Below are positions 47,487 to 56,652 of a stretch of DNA of 64,000 nucleotides, one piece after another (position 1 is the stretch's first letter; every line of letters begins with the position of its first letter). The translations under genes were made by a program, and so were the position numbers. The notes beneath the pieces were generated by a model, which made no database searches, was not told where the DNA came from, and saw only the letters and a list, made by a program, of their open reading frames with translations. Origin of the DNA: Pseudomonas sp. GM41(2012) (GTDB taxonomy: Bacteria > Pseudomonadota > Gammaproteobacteria > Pseudomonadales > Pseudomonadaceae). Where the stretch lies: the NCBI RefSeq assembly GCF_000282315.2, contig NZ_AKJN02000012.1, positions 124,001-188,000 of the forward strand, given 5' to 3'.

Positions 47487-48945
47487 GTTTTTCCGCAAGC
47501 TCGCCGCACGGATTCCCGTGCCGCGCTCGCTGCTCGGGCGGATGCTGCTGCTGACGTTGCTGGCAGTGTTGTTCGCCCAGACGCTGTCGAGCGTGATTTG
47601 GGTCTCGCAACTGCGCGCCACCCAACTTGAAGGCCTGGTGACCAGTGCTCGTAGCCTCGCTCATTCGATGACGGCCAGCGTCAGTTACTTCCGCTCTCTG
47701 CCAGTAGCGTTTCGGCCATTGGTACTCGACCAGTTGCGCAGCATGGGCGGCACCCGTTTTGTGGTGACGCTCAACGACAAACCCTTGGGCATGGAAGTGC
47801 TGCCGATCACCCCGCGCAAGGAAGCCGTGCTCAAAGCGGTGGACGAAGTGTTGCGCCAGTCCCTGGGCCAGGACATTGATATCTCGGTGACCTTCGTCAG
47901 CCCCGAAGACCTGCGGATCTTCAACGGTGGCCTGAAGCTCGATGAATTGCCGCGCTCCTGGGCGCATTACGCGCTGACCCTGGAGCCGGTAAACCCGCCG
48001 GTATTGGTTACGCAAATCCAGATGGCGCCGGGCGAGTGGTTGTACATCGCCTCACTGTTGCCCGAGCCCTACACCAGTCTTGAAGAACAAGGCCTGCCGG
48101 CGCAGCAAGTCTGGTTCATCGTGCTCACCAGCGGCTTCTTGCTGTTGTTCATTGGCCTGCTGGTGCACTGGCAGAGCCGGCCGCTCAAGCGTTTGGCACG
48201 GGCAGCACGGGACATGTCCCTCGGCGCGGAAGTCGAACCCGTGGCCGAGGGTGGCGGTAGTGAAGTGATCGAGGTCGGCCGCGCCTTCAATGCGATGCGC
48301 GAACGCATCAGCCGTTACCTGACCGAGCGTAGCCAGTTGTTCAGCGCGATTTCCCATGACCTGCGCACGCCGATTACCCGCTTGCGGTTACGCGTTGAAT
48401 TGCTCGAAGACGAAACGCTGCAAGCCAAGTTCGGCCGTGATCTGGATGAGCTGGAGCTGCTGGTCAAAGGCGCGCTGCAATGCGTGAAAGACACCGACAT
48501 CCACGAAAACATCGAACCGGTGGACCTCAACCATGTACTAGATTGTCTGGTGGAGCCGTACCTGGCGCCCAACGGCAATGGTCGCGTTACTCAGCAAGGG
48601 CGTGCGCTGGCGGCGTATCCGGGGAAGCCGCTGGCGCTCAAGCGTTGCATCGGCAACCTGATCGACAATGCCTTGAAGTATGGGCAGAAAGCGCATTTGC
48701 ACATTGATGACGACCAGAGTGCGTTCATCCTGCATGTGGACGATGAAGGGCCGGGCGTACCGGAGCAGCGGATGGAGCAGGTGTTCGAGCCGCACTTCCG
48801 TCTGGCCGGGCAGCAGCAGGGTTATGGGTTGGGGTTGGGGATTGCGCGAAATATTGCGCATAGCCATGGCGGTGAGGTCAGCCTGCAGAATTTGCGTGAG
48901 GGTGGGTTGAGGGTGACGTTGCATTTGCCTCGGTCGATTGATTAA
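47476..48945 (+). CDS. gtrS: Sensor histidine kinase GtrS
   Basis: GtrS senses sugar-acid intermediates (2-ketogluconate and 6-phosphogluconate in P. aeruginosa) and phosphorylates GltR. The 489 residues have spans at about 22-44 and 212-232 flanking a periplasmic domain. They are followed by HAMP, HisKA with His294 in SAISHDLRTPITRL, and an ATPase domain (NLIDNALKYG, DEGPGVP, GYGLGLGIARNI). I chose ATG 47476 (MATEFFRKLA); ATG 47461 would add five residues. It overlaps gltR either way. Confidence 0.92.
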   Translation: MATEFFRKLAARIPVPRSLLGRMLLLTLLAVLFAQTLSSVIWVSQLRATQLEGLVTSARSLAHSMTASVSYFRSLPVAFRPLVLDQLRSMGGTRFVVTLNDKPLGMEVLPITPRKEAVLKAVDEVLRQSLGQDIDISVTFVSPEDLRIFNGGLKLDELPRSWAHYALTLEPVNPPVLVTQIQMAPGEWLYIASLLPEPYTSLEEQGLPAQQVWFIVLTSGFLLLFIGLLVHWQSRPLKRLARAARDMSLGAEVEPVAEGGGSEVIEVGRAFNAMRERISRYLTERSQLFSAISHDLRTPITRLRLRVELLEDETLQAKFGRDLDELELLVKGALQCVKDTDIHENIEPVDLNHVLDCLVEPYLAPNGNGRVTQQGRALAAYPGKPLALKRCIGNLIDNALKYGQKAHLHIDDDQSAFILHVDDEGPGVPEQRMEQVFEPHFRLAGQQQGYGLGLGIARNIAHSHGGEVSLQNLREGGLRVTLHLPRSID

Positions 48946-48979
48946 GGTTTCGATATTTGCGTCTGGCTTGAAATCGACT

Positions 48980-49140
48980 CCCTCACCCTAACCCTCTCCC
49001 CAGAGGGGCGAGGGGACTGACCGAGTTGTTTAAAAGAAATTCGGCGACCTGAAATTCCGAGTCGAACTCAGGTTCTGAAAAGCGTGAAGATCTGCTCCCT
49101 TTCCCCCTCTCCCCCGTGGGGAGAGGGCTGGGGTGAGGGG
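48980..49140. repeat. MITE-like repeat, copy C (inverted)
   Basis: This 161-bp element has the same ends and internal segments as copies A and B, in reverse orientation and with parts deleted. It lies between gtrS and the isomerase gene, immediately beside the palindromic promoter region of the latter. Confidence 0.8.
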
Positions 49141-49146
49141 TGGCTC

Positions 49147-49168
49147 TTTGTCACAATCCAGTGACAAA
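49147..49168. promoter_or_regulatory. Palindromic operator candidate upstream of the isomerase gene
   Basis: TTTGTCAC-aatcca-GTGACAAA is a perfect 8+8 inverted repeat. Its right half is the GTGACA element that is also present upstream of gtsA. It lies about 80 bases before the start codon. Confidence 0.6.
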
Positions 49169-49214
49169 ACCTGCCCCCTTCGTTACAAGCCCACCACCGC
49201 CCGTTGTTTAGACT
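49161..49214 (+). promoter_or_regulatory. Shared-type promoter of the AGE isomerase gene
   Basis: GTGACA (49161), TTCGTTAC (49179) and TGTTTAGACT (49205, with TAGACT as likely -10) occur at the same spacings as at gtsA. No -35 box is present at the right distance, so an activator is expected. Confidence 0.6.
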
Positions 49215-49247
49215 GCCCTCAGTCATAACAACAAAAAAAGGCACCCC

Positions 49248-50507
49248 ATGGACACCTTCCAACCCGCTTTCAGCAGTTGGCTGAACGCCCCCGCCCATCA
49301 GCAATGGCTTGCCGCCGAAGGCCTGCGCCTGCTGGCGTTTGCCAAGGCTTCAAAGCTTCCTGAAGGTTTCGGCAATCTTGATGAAAAGGGCTGCCTGCCA
49401 GCCAACACCCACGCCGAAACCATGAACACCGCGCGGATGACTCACAGCTTCGCCATGGCCCACATTCAGGGCTTGCCGGGTTTCGCCGAGCTGGTGGATC
49501 ACGGCGTCAAAGCCCTCAGCGGCCCATTGCGTGACGCCGAACATGGCGGCTGGTTCGCTGCCCCCGAGCATCGCGACGGCAGCACCGACAAGGCGGCTTA
49601 CCTGCACGCCTTCGTTGCCTTGGCCGCCAGTTCTGCAGTTGTCGCTCAGCGTCCCGGCGCGCAGGCCTTGCTCGACGATGCCATCCACATCATCGACGTG
49701 CATTTCTGGAGCGAGGAGGAGGGCGCGATGCGCGAATCCTTCAACCGCGACTGGAGTGAAGAGGAAAGCTATCGCGGCGCCAACAGCAACATGCACGCCA
49801 CCGAAGCCTTTCTCGCGTTGGCCGATGTCACTGACGACAACCGCTGGCTGGTCCGCGCCCAGCGCATCGTCGAGCGCGTCATCCACGGTCACGCCGCTGC
49901 CAACGACTACATGGTGGTCGAACATTTCGACCGCGACTGGCAACCCTTGCGCGAATACAACCACGACAACCCGGCCGATGGTTTTCGCCCCTACGGCACC
50001 ACGCCGGGTCACGGTTTCGAATGGGCCCGGCTGATGCTGCATCTCGAAGCGGCGCGGGTTAAGGCCGGGATGCTGACGCCGGGCTGGCTCGCCAGCGACG
50101 CGCAAAAACTCTTCGACCACAACTGCCGTCACGGCTGGGATGTCGACGGGGCGCCGGGGATTGTCTACACCCTCGACTGGGACAATCGCGCCGTGGTTCG
50201 CCATCGCCTGCACTGGACCCATTGCGAAGCCAGCGCCGCCGCCAGCGCGCTGCTTAAACGTACAGGCGATGCGCAATACGAACACTGGTACCGACTATTC
50301 TGGGAATTCTGCGACAGCCATTTCATCGATCGCGAAAGCGGTAGCTGGCGCCACGAGCTCGATCCGCAGAACCGCCCGAGCGCCGATATCTGGGCTGGTA
50401 AACCTGATCTTTATCACGCCTGGCAAGCCGTGTTGATCCCGCGATTGCCTCTGGCGCCAAGCATGGCGACTGCCCTGGCACAGTTATCCCAGAGCGCTCC
50501 TGTGTAA
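49248..50507 (+). CDS. AGE-family sugar isomerase/epimerase (mannose isomerase-like)
   Basis: This 419-residue alpha/alpha-barrel protein belongs to the N-acylglucosamine 2-epimerase family. Sequences such as GANSNMHATEAFLAL, GHGFEWARLMLHLE and HWTHCEASAAASALL carry the conserved His and Glu residues of YihS/mannose isomerase members. These convert aldoses to ketoses (mannose to fructose), so its place beside sugar transport genes suggests channelling mannose-type sugars into hexose metabolism. The exact substrate is inferred. It is absent from the matching PAO1 locus as I recall it. Confidence 0.85.
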   Translation: MDTFQPAFSSWLNAPAHQQWLAAEGLRLLAFAKASKLPEGFGNLDEKGCLPANTHAETMNTARMTHSFAMAHIQGLPGFAELVDHGVKALSGPLRDAEHGGWFAAPEHRDGSTDKAAYLHAFVALAASSAVVAQRPGAQALLDDAIHIIDVHFWSEEEGAMRESFNRDWSEEESYRGANSNMHATEAFLALADVTDDNRWLVRAQRIVERVIHGHAAANDYMVVEHFDRDWQPLREYNHDNPADGFRPYGTTPGHGFEWARLMLHLEAARVKAGMLTPGWLASDAQKLFDHNCRHGWDVDGAPGIVYTLDWDNRAVVRHRLHWTHCEASAAASALLKRTGDAQYEHWYRLFWEFCDSHFIDRESGSWRHELDPQNRPSADIWAGKPDLYHAWQAVLIPRLPLAPSMATALAQLSQSAPV

Positions 50508-50514
50508 CCATGTG

Positions 50515-50568
50515 GTGACATTCGAACGTCCCTTCGTTACCTGCGAAGGGATCACTCCTGTTTAAAAT
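50515..50568 (+). promoter_or_regulatory. Shared-type promoter of gtsA
   Basis: GTGACA (50515), TTCGTTAC (50533) and TGTTTAAAAT (50559, with TAAAAT as likely -10) repeat the isomerase promoter layout base for base in spacing (18 and 26). A hairpin CCCTTCG/CGAAGGG (50530-50550) overlaps it. Confidence 0.65.
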
Positions 50569-50624
50569 CCTATGCAGCGCAAGCACCAGACTTGCATGCA
50601 TAACAACAAGAAAGGTACTACTAG

Positions 50625-51932
50625 ATGAATGCGATTTCTCGCCTCGCTACTGTCATTTCTCTCGCTTCACTGCTTCCCCTGTCTGCATTCCCGCTGAGTA
50701 CGCTTGCTGCCGATTCCAAAGGTTCGGTGGAAGTCGTTCACTGGTGGACCTCTGGTGGTGAAAAAGCCGCGGTCGATGTCCTGAAGGCTCAAGTCGAAAA
50801 AGACGGCTTTACCTGGAAGGACGGCGCAGTCGCCGGTGGCGGCGGCTCCACTGCCATGACCGTACTCAAAAGCCGCGCCGTCGCCGGTAACCCGCCGGGC
50901 GTTGCACAGATCAAAGGTCCGGACATCCAGGAGTGGGGCAGCACTGGCCTGCTCAGCACCGATACCCTCAAAGACGTTTCCAAGGCCGAAGGCTGGGATG
51001 GCCTGCTGTCGAAGAAAGTCTCCGACACCGTCAAGTACGAAGGTGACTACGTCGCCGTGCCGGTGAACATTCACCGCGTCAACTGGCTGTGGATCAACCC
51101 GGAAGTCTTCAAGAAAGCCGGGATCGAAAAAGCCCCGACTACCCTCGAAGAATTCTATGCCGCCGGCGACAAGCTCAAAGCCGCAGGCTTCATCGCGCTT
51201 GCCCACGGTGGCCAGCCTTGGCAGGACAGCACCGTGTTTGAAGACGTGGTGCTCTCGGTCATGGGCGCTGACGGTTACAAGAAAGCCCTGGTAGACCTGG
51301 ATCAGAAAACCCTCTCGGGCGCCGAGATGACCAAGTCGTTCGCCGAGCTGAAAAAACTCACGGGCTACATGGACCCGAACCGTGCCGGTCGTGACTGGAA
51401 CATTGCTGCCGCCGACGTCATCAACGGCAAGGCCGGTATGCAGATGATGGGCGACTGGGCCAAGAGCGAATGGACCGCTGCCAAGAAAGTAGCGGGCAAG
51501 GACTACCAGTGCGTGCCATTCCCGGGCACCGAAAAAGCCTTCACCTACAACATCGATTCCCTGGCGGTGTTCAAGCTCAAGGCTGATCGCAAAGGCGACA
51601 TCGCCGCTCAGCAAGACCTGGCCAAAGTCGCTCTGGGCAAAGACTTCCAGAAAGTCTTCAGCATCAACAAAGGCTCGATCCCGGTGCGTACCGACATGCT
51701 TAACGACATGAGCGGTCTGGGCTTCGATTCCTGCGCTCAAGCGGCTGCCAAGGATTTCCTTGCCGACGAGAAGACTGGCGGCCTGCAACCGAGCATGGCG
51801 CACAACATGGCCACTTCCCTGGCCGTGCAGGGCGCGATCTTCGATGTGGTGACCAACTTCATGAACGACAAGAATGCTGATCCGGCGACGGCCAGCAAGC
51901 AACTGGCATCGGCCGTCAAAGCCGCCCAGTAA
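50625..51932 (+). CDS. gtsA: Glucose/mannose ABC transporter substrate-binding protein
   Basis: This periplasmic sugar-binding protein of the CUT1 type has 435 residues. The signal peptide is about 29 residues (ending STLAAD), followed by VEVVHWWTSGGEKAAVD typical of glucose-binding proteins. AAAGG lies before the ATG. It is the first gene of gtsABCD and is separated from gtsB by a REP pair, which fits the need for more binding protein than permease. Confidence 0.95.
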   Translation: MNAISRLATVISLASLLPLSAFPLSTLAADSKGSVEVVHWWTSGGEKAAVDVLKAQVEKDGFTWKDGAVAGGGGSTAMTVLKSRAVAGNPPGVAQIKGPDIQEWGSTGLLSTDTLKDVSKAEGWDGLLSKKVSDTVKYEGDYVAVPVNIHRVNWLWINPEVFKKAGIEKAPTTLEEFYAAGDKLKAAGFIALAHGGQPWQDSTVFEDVVLSVMGADGYKKALVDLDQKTLSGAEMTKSFAELKKLTGYMDPNRAGRDWNIAAADVINGKAGMQMMGDWAKSEWTAAKKVAGKDYQCVPFPGTEKAFTYNIDSLAVFKLKADRKGDIAAQQDLAKVALGKDFQKVFSINKGSIPVRTDMLNDMSGLGFDSCAQAAAKDFLADEKTGGLQPSMAHNMATSLAVQGAIFDVVTNFMNDKNADPATASKQLASAVKAAQ

Positions 51933-51951
51933 TCCCTGACACCGCGTGTCC

Positions 51952-52044
51952 CTGTAGGAGCAAGGCTTGCCCGCGATAGCTGACTGACATTTAACACGGA
52001 TGTCGTCTGTTACACCGCTATCGCGAGCAAGCTCGGCTCCTACA
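51952..52044. repeat. REP pair 9 (between gtsA and gtsB)
   Basis: CTGTAGGAGCAAGGCTTGCCCGCGATAGC faces GCTATCGCGAGCAAGCTCGGCTCCTACA. It is an intra-operon position between the binding-protein and permease genes. Confidence 0.9.
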
Positions 52045-52090
52045 AGGGATCGCCGTGCGGATTTCATTTCTCTTCACCTGGATTATCCCG

Positions 52091-52999
52091 ATGAGCTCTG
52101 TGGCGGTTTTCAGCAAAGCCTCACCGTTCGACGCACTGCAGCGCTGGCTCCCCAAACTGGTTTTGGCGCCAAGCATGCTGATCGTCCTGGTTGGTTTTTA
52201 CGGTTACATCATCTGGACATTCGTTCTGTCCTTCACCAATTCGAGCTTCATGCCGAGCTACAAATGGGTCGGCCTGCAGCAATACATCCGCCTGATGGAC
52301 AACGATCGCTGGTGGGTCGCGAGCAAAAACCTCGCGGTCTTCGGTGGCATGTTCATCGGCATCAGCCTGGTGCTGGGGGTGTTCCTCGCGGTGCTGCTGG
52401 ATCAACGCATTCGCAAGGAAGGTTTCATCCGCACCGTTTACCTGTACCCGATGGCGCTCTCGATGATCGTCACCGGTACCGCGTGGAAATGGCTGCTCAA
52501 CCCAGGGCTGGGCCTGGACAAGATGCTGCGTGACTGGGGCTGGGAAGGTTTCCGTCTCGACTGGCTGGTGGATCAGGATCGCGTGGTGTATTGCCTGGTG
52601 ATCGCCGCCGTGTGGCAAGCCTCCGGGTTTGTGATGGCGATGTTCCTGGCCGGCCTGCGGGGTGTCGATCAATCGATCATCCGCGCGGCGCAAGTCGACG
52701 GTGCGAGCCTGCCGACCATCTATCTGAGAATCGTGTTGCCGAGCCTGCGCCCGGTGTTCTTCAGCGCCTTCATGATCCTCGCGCACATCGCGATCAAGAG
52801 CTTCGACCTGGTGGCGGCAATGACCGCTGGCGGCCCGGGCTACTCGTCCGACCTGCCCGCGATGTTCATGTATTCCTTCACCTTCAGCCGTGGCCAGATG
52901 GGCATTGGTTCGGCCAGCGCCATGATGATGCTCGGCGCGATCCTGGCGATCCTGGTGCCGTACCTGTACTCCGAATTGCGAGGCAAACGCCATGAGTAA
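52091..52999 (+). CDS. gtsB: Glucose ABC transporter permease GtsB
   Basis: This inner-membrane permease of 302 residues has six predicted spans and the EAA-type loop AAQVDGASLPTIYLRIVLP that contacts the ATPase. I start at ATG 52091 (MSSVAVFSKASPFDALQRW); the frame back to 52055 begins just after the REP pair and has no family support. Its end overlaps gtsC by eight bases. Confidence 0.93.
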   Translation: MSSVAVFSKASPFDALQRWLPKLVLAPSMLIVLVGFYGYIIWTFVLSFTNSSFMPSYKWVGLQQYIRLMDNDRWWVASKNLAVFGGMFIGISLVLGVFLAVLLDQRIRKEGFIRTVYLYPMALSMIVTGTAWKWLLNPGLGLDKMLRDWGWEGFRLDWLVDQDRVVYCLVIAAVWQASGFVMAMFLAGLRGVDQSIIRAAQVDGASLPTIYLRIVLPSLRPVFFSAFMILAHIAIKSFDLVAAMTAGGPGYSSDLPAMFMYSFTFSRGQMGIGSASAMMMLGAILAILVPYLYSELRGKRHE

Positions 53000-53837
53000 T
53001 CAACTCGGAAAACCGGCGATCAGCTTCAGCCGCATCGCCATCTACGCCACGCTGTTGCTGGCCGCCGCGATCTACCTGATCCCGCTGGTGGTGATGCTGC
53101 TGACCAGTTTCAAATCCCCGGAAGACATCCGCACCGGCAACCTGCTGAGCTGGCCGCAAGTGATTGACGGCATCGGCTGGATCAAGGCCTGGGACGTTGT
53201 CGGCGGCTACTTCTGGAACTCGGTGAAAATCACCGTACCGGCGGTTCTGATCTCCACCTTCATCGGCGCCATGAACGGTTACGTGCTGTCGATGTGGCGC
53301 TTCCGGGGTTCGCAACTGTTCTTCGGTCTGCTGCTGTTCGGCTGCTTCCTGCCGTTCCAGACTGTGCTGTTGCCAGCCTCGTTCACCCTCGGCAAGTTCG
53401 GTCTGGCCAACACCACCACCGGCCTGGTGCTGGTGCACGTGGTCTACGGCCTGGCGTTCACCACGCTGTTCTTCCGCAACTACTACGTGAGCATTCCGGA
53501 TGCGCTGGTCAAGGCTGCACGCCTTGATGGCGCGGGCTTCTTCACGATTTTCTGGAAGATCCTGCTGCCGATGTCGATCCCGATCGTGATGGTCTGCCTG
53601 ATCTGGCAGTTCACTCAAATCTGGAATGACTTCCTGTTCGGCGTGGTCTTCGCCAGTGGCGATGCCCAGCCAATTACCGTGGCCCTGAACAACCTGGTCA
53701 ACACCAGCACCGGGGCCAAGGAATACAACGTTGATATGGCCGCCGCGATGATCGCCGGGCTGCCGACACTGCTGGTCTACATTTTCGCTGGCAAGTATTT
53801 CCTGCGTGGGCTGACGTCCGGCGCGGTCAAGGGGTAG
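52992..53837 (+). CDS. gtsC: Glucose ABC transporter permease GtsC
   Basis: This second permease subunit of 281 residues is MalG-like, with six spans and the loop AARLDGAGFFTIFWKILLP. It overlaps gtsB and is followed four bases later by gtsD. Confidence 0.95.
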   Translation: MSNQLGKPAISFSRIAIYATLLLAAAIYLIPLVVMLLTSFKSPEDIRTGNLLSWPQVIDGIGWIKAWDVVGGYFWNSVKITVPAVLISTFIGAMNGYVLSMWRFRGSQLFFGLLLFGCFLPFQTVLLPASFTLGKFGLANTTTGLVLVHVVYGLAFTTLFFRNYYVSIPDALVKAARLDGAGFFTIFWKILLPMSIPIVMVCLIWQFTQIWNDFLFGVVFASGDAQPITVALNNLVNTSTGAKEYNVDMAAAMIAGLPTLLVYIFAGKYFLRGLTSGAVKG

Positions 53838-53841
53838 AACA

Positions 53842-55002
53842 ATGGCAACTCTCGAATTACGCAACGTCAACAAGACCTACGGCGCCGGTTTGCCGGACAC
53901 CCTGAAAAACATCGAACTGAAGATCGATGACGGTGAGTTCCTGATCCTGGTTGGCCCGTCGGGCTGCGGTAAATCCACGCTGATGAACTGCATCGCCGGT
54001 CTGGAAAACATCAGCGGCGGCGCGATCCTGGTGGATGACGCCGATATCAGCGGCATGAGCCCGAAAGATCGCGACATCGCCATGGTGTTCCAGTCCTACG
54101 CGCTGTACCCGACGATGAGCGTGCGCGACAACATCGCGTTCGGCCTGAAGATTCGCAAAATGCCGGCCGCCGAAATCGACGAAGAAGTTGCTCGCGTGGC
54201 CAAGCTGTTGCAGATCGAACATTTGCTCGCCCGTAAACCCGGCCAGCTCTCCGGTGGCCAGCAACAGCGCGTGGCGATGGGTCGTGCCCTGGCGCGGCGG
54301 CCGAAGATTTACCTGTTCGACGAACCGCTGTCCAACCTCGACGCCAAGCTGCGCGTCGAGATGCGCACCGAAATGAAACTGATGCACCAGCGCCTGAAAA
54401 CCACCACGGTCTACGTGACCCACGACCAGATCGAAGCGATGACCCTGGGCGACAAAGTGGCGGTGATGAAGGACGGGATCATCCAGCAGTTCGGCACGCC
54501 GAAAGACATCTACAACAACCCGGCCAACCTGTTCGTGGCGAGCTTCATCGGTTCGCCGCCGATGAACTTCATCCCCCTGCGTTTGCAGCGCAAGGACGGT
54601 CGTCTGCTGGCGCTGCTCGACAGCGGTCAGGCGCGCTGCGAATTGCCATTGGGCATGCAGGATGCCGGTCTTGAAGACCGCGAAGTGATCCTCGGCATGC
54701 GCCCGGAGCAGATCGTCTTGGCGGGTAGCGAGCCGAATGGTTTGCCGATCATTCGCGCCGAAGTCCAGGTCACCGAGCCAACCGGTCCCGACACCCTGGT
54801 GTTCGTCAATCTCAACGAAACCAAAGTCTGCTGCCGCCTGGCACCGGACGTTGCGCCGGCGGTGGGCGAGACCCTGACCCTGCAATTCGATCCATCGAAA
54901 GTGCTGTTGTTCGATGCCAAGACCGGGGAGCGCCTGGGGGTGGCCGGCCTGCCAAAAACTGAAGTTCACAGCGCCAACGTAGCCCAGTTCAAAGGCAGAT
55001 AA
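53842..55002 (+). CDS. gtsD: Sugar ABC transporter ATP-binding protein GtsD
   Basis: This 386-residue MalK/UgpC-type ATPase has Walker A GPSGCGKST, a Q-loop in VFQSYALYPTMSV, the signature LSGGQQQR, Walker B with DEPLSNLDAKLR and the switch His in YVTHDQIEAMTLGD. A C-terminal TOBE/OB regulatory domain covers about 240-386. It energises GtsBC. A REP pair follows. Confidence 0.96.
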   Translation: MATLELRNVNKTYGAGLPDTLKNIELKIDDGEFLILVGPSGCGKSTLMNCIAGLENISGGAILVDDADISGMSPKDRDIAMVFQSYALYPTMSVRDNIAFGLKIRKMPAAEIDEEVARVAKLLQIEHLLARKPGQLSGGQQQRVAMGRALARRPKIYLFDEPLSNLDAKLRVEMRTEMKLMHQRLKTTTVYVTHDQIEAMTLGDKVAVMKDGIIQQFGTPKDIYNNPANLFVASFIGSPPMNFIPLRLQRKDGRLLALLDSGQARCELPLGMQDAGLEDREVILGMRPEQIVLAGSEPNGLPIIRAEVQVTEPTGPDTLVFVNLNETKVCCRLAPDVAPAVGETLTLQFDPSKVLLFDAKTGERLGVAGLPKTEVHSANVAQFKGR

Positions 55003-55013
55003 AGATCAAAAAA

Positions 55014-55103
55014 TGTGGGAGTGAGCCTGCTCGCGATGACGGACTGACATTCAACATCGATGTCGACTGATACACCGCTATCGCGAGCAGGCTCGCTCCC
55101 ACA
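55014..55103. repeat. REP pair 10
   Basis: TGTGGGAGTGAGCCTGCTCGCGATGA and its inverse lie between gtsD and oprB. Confidence 0.9.
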
Positions 55104-55198
55104 GGGGGGAATCCATGGCGGGCGGTCTGTTGCCCGTCGCAACCGATGTCACCGCGTTAAATAAAAACAGTTAATAACAATAAAACGAGGATGTAGGG

Positions 55199-56545
55199 AT
55201 GAAGAAGAACAACAACGCTCAGCTTATCTGCCAGTTGTCAGCCATTGCGGCAATGATGTTGGCCGGTAGCGTACACGCGGCTGACGCGTTCAGTGCCGAT
55301 TCCGAATGGATGACCGGTGATTGGGGTGGCGAGCGGACCAAGCTGATCGAGCAGGGTATCGACATCAAGATGGACTACGTCGGTGAAGTGGGCGGCAACC
55401 TCCACGGCGGGTTTAATGATGACAAGACCGCGCGCTACGCCGACCAGTTTGGCCTCGGCGTGGCACTGGACCTGCAAAAACTGTGGGGCTGGGATAACAC
55501 CCAGGCCAAGATCCAGCTCACTAACCGTAATGGTCAGAACATCTCCAATGACCGTGTCGGCGACCCGCGTGCCGGCACCTTGAGTTCGTCCCAGGAAGTC
55601 TACGGCCGTGGCCATATGGTCCGTCTGACCCAATTGTGGATCAAGCACCAGTTCCTCGACGGTAAACTCGACGTCAAAGCCGGTTACTTCGGCGAAGGCG
55701 AAGACTTCAACACCTTCCCGTGCGAGTTCCAGAACCTGGCGTTCTGCGGTTCCCAAGCGGGTAACTGGGCGACCAACATCTGGTACAACTGGCCGGTCAT
55801 GCAGGCTGCGGTTCGCGTGAAGTACAACATCTCGCCTGAGTTCTATGCGCAGATCGGCGCGTACAACCAGAACCCGTCGCAACTGGAGCACGGTAACGGC
55901 TTCAAGCTCAGCGGCAGTGGTACCGCAGGTACCGTGCTGCCAGTCGAACTGGTCTGGTCGCCGAACCCTGGCAACTTGCCGGGTGAATACCGTGTCGGTT
56001 ACTACAAAAGCACGGCCAATGCCGATGATGTTCGTAAGGATGCCGACGGCAATGATGCAGCCACCAGCGGTAACGCCTATCGCAGCCACGATAGCAAGCA
56101 CGGTTACTGGTTCGTGGCGCAGCAACAGCTGACCGACCACAACGGTGACAAGAGCCGCGGTCTGAACATTGCAGCCAACGCCACGTTCCACGACAAGGAC
56201 ACCAACTTCGTCGACAACTACCAGTCGCTGATGTTTGTGTACAAGGGCCCGTTCGATGCACGTCCAAAAGATGACGTCGGTATCGGTTTCGCCCGTATCC
56301 ATGTCAACGATGACGTGAAGAAAAACGCCGAGCTGGTCAACGCCTCCAATGGTGTTACCGAGTACGAGGATCCACTGTTCTCGCCGCTGCGTACCACCGA
56401 GTACAACTACGAGATCAACTACGGCTTCCACGTTACCAACTGGCTGACCGTGCGCCCTAACCTGCAATACATCACTCACCCGGGTGGTGTTGATGAAGTT
56501 GACAACGCGCTGGTCGCCGGCCTGAAAATTCAGTCGGTGTTCTAA
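55199..56545 (+). CDS. oprB: Carbohydrate-selective porin OprB
   Basis: This outer-membrane porin for glucose and other sugars has 448 residues, with a signal peptide to about residue 28 (AGSVHAADAF). WMTGDWGGERTKLIEQGID is the OprB N-terminal signature, and the C-terminus ends with Phe as outer-membrane proteins do. It follows the gts transporter and supplies it with substrate. A strong terminator follows. Confidence 0.96.
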   Translation: MKKNNNAQLICQLSAIAAMMLAGSVHAADAFSADSEWMTGDWGGERTKLIEQGIDIKMDYVGEVGGNLHGGFNDDKTARYADQFGLGVALDLQKLWGWDNTQAKIQLTNRNGQNISNDRVGDPRAGTLSSSQEVYGRGHMVRLTQLWIKHQFLDGKLDVKAGYFGEGEDFNTFPCEFQNLAFCGSQAGNWATNIWYNWPVMQAAVRVKYNISPEFYAQIGAYNQNPSQLEHGNGFKLSGSGTAGTVLPVELVWSPNPGNLPGEYRVGYYKSTANADDVRKDADGNDAATSGNAYRSHDSKHGYWFVAQQQLTDHNGDKSRGLNIAANATFHDKDTNFVDNYQSLMFVYKGPFDARPKDDVGIGFARIHVNDDVKKNAELVNASNGVTEYEDPLFSPLRTTEYNYEINYGFHVTNWLTVRPNLQYITHPGGVDEVDNALVAGLKIQSVF

Positions 56546-56584
56546 CGTTGTTGCGATAAGCTCCTCTCTATGTGCGCATTTTTG

Positions 56585-56613
56585 CGGACAGCCCAGGCTG
56601 TCCGTTTTTTTTT
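56585..56613 (+). terminator. oprB terminator
   Basis: CGGACAGC-ccag-GCTGTCCG is followed by nine T residues. Confidence 0.93.
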
Positions 56614-56652
56614 GGGGCGGCGCACCCCGGGTGATTTTCAGGACCGTGGCAC

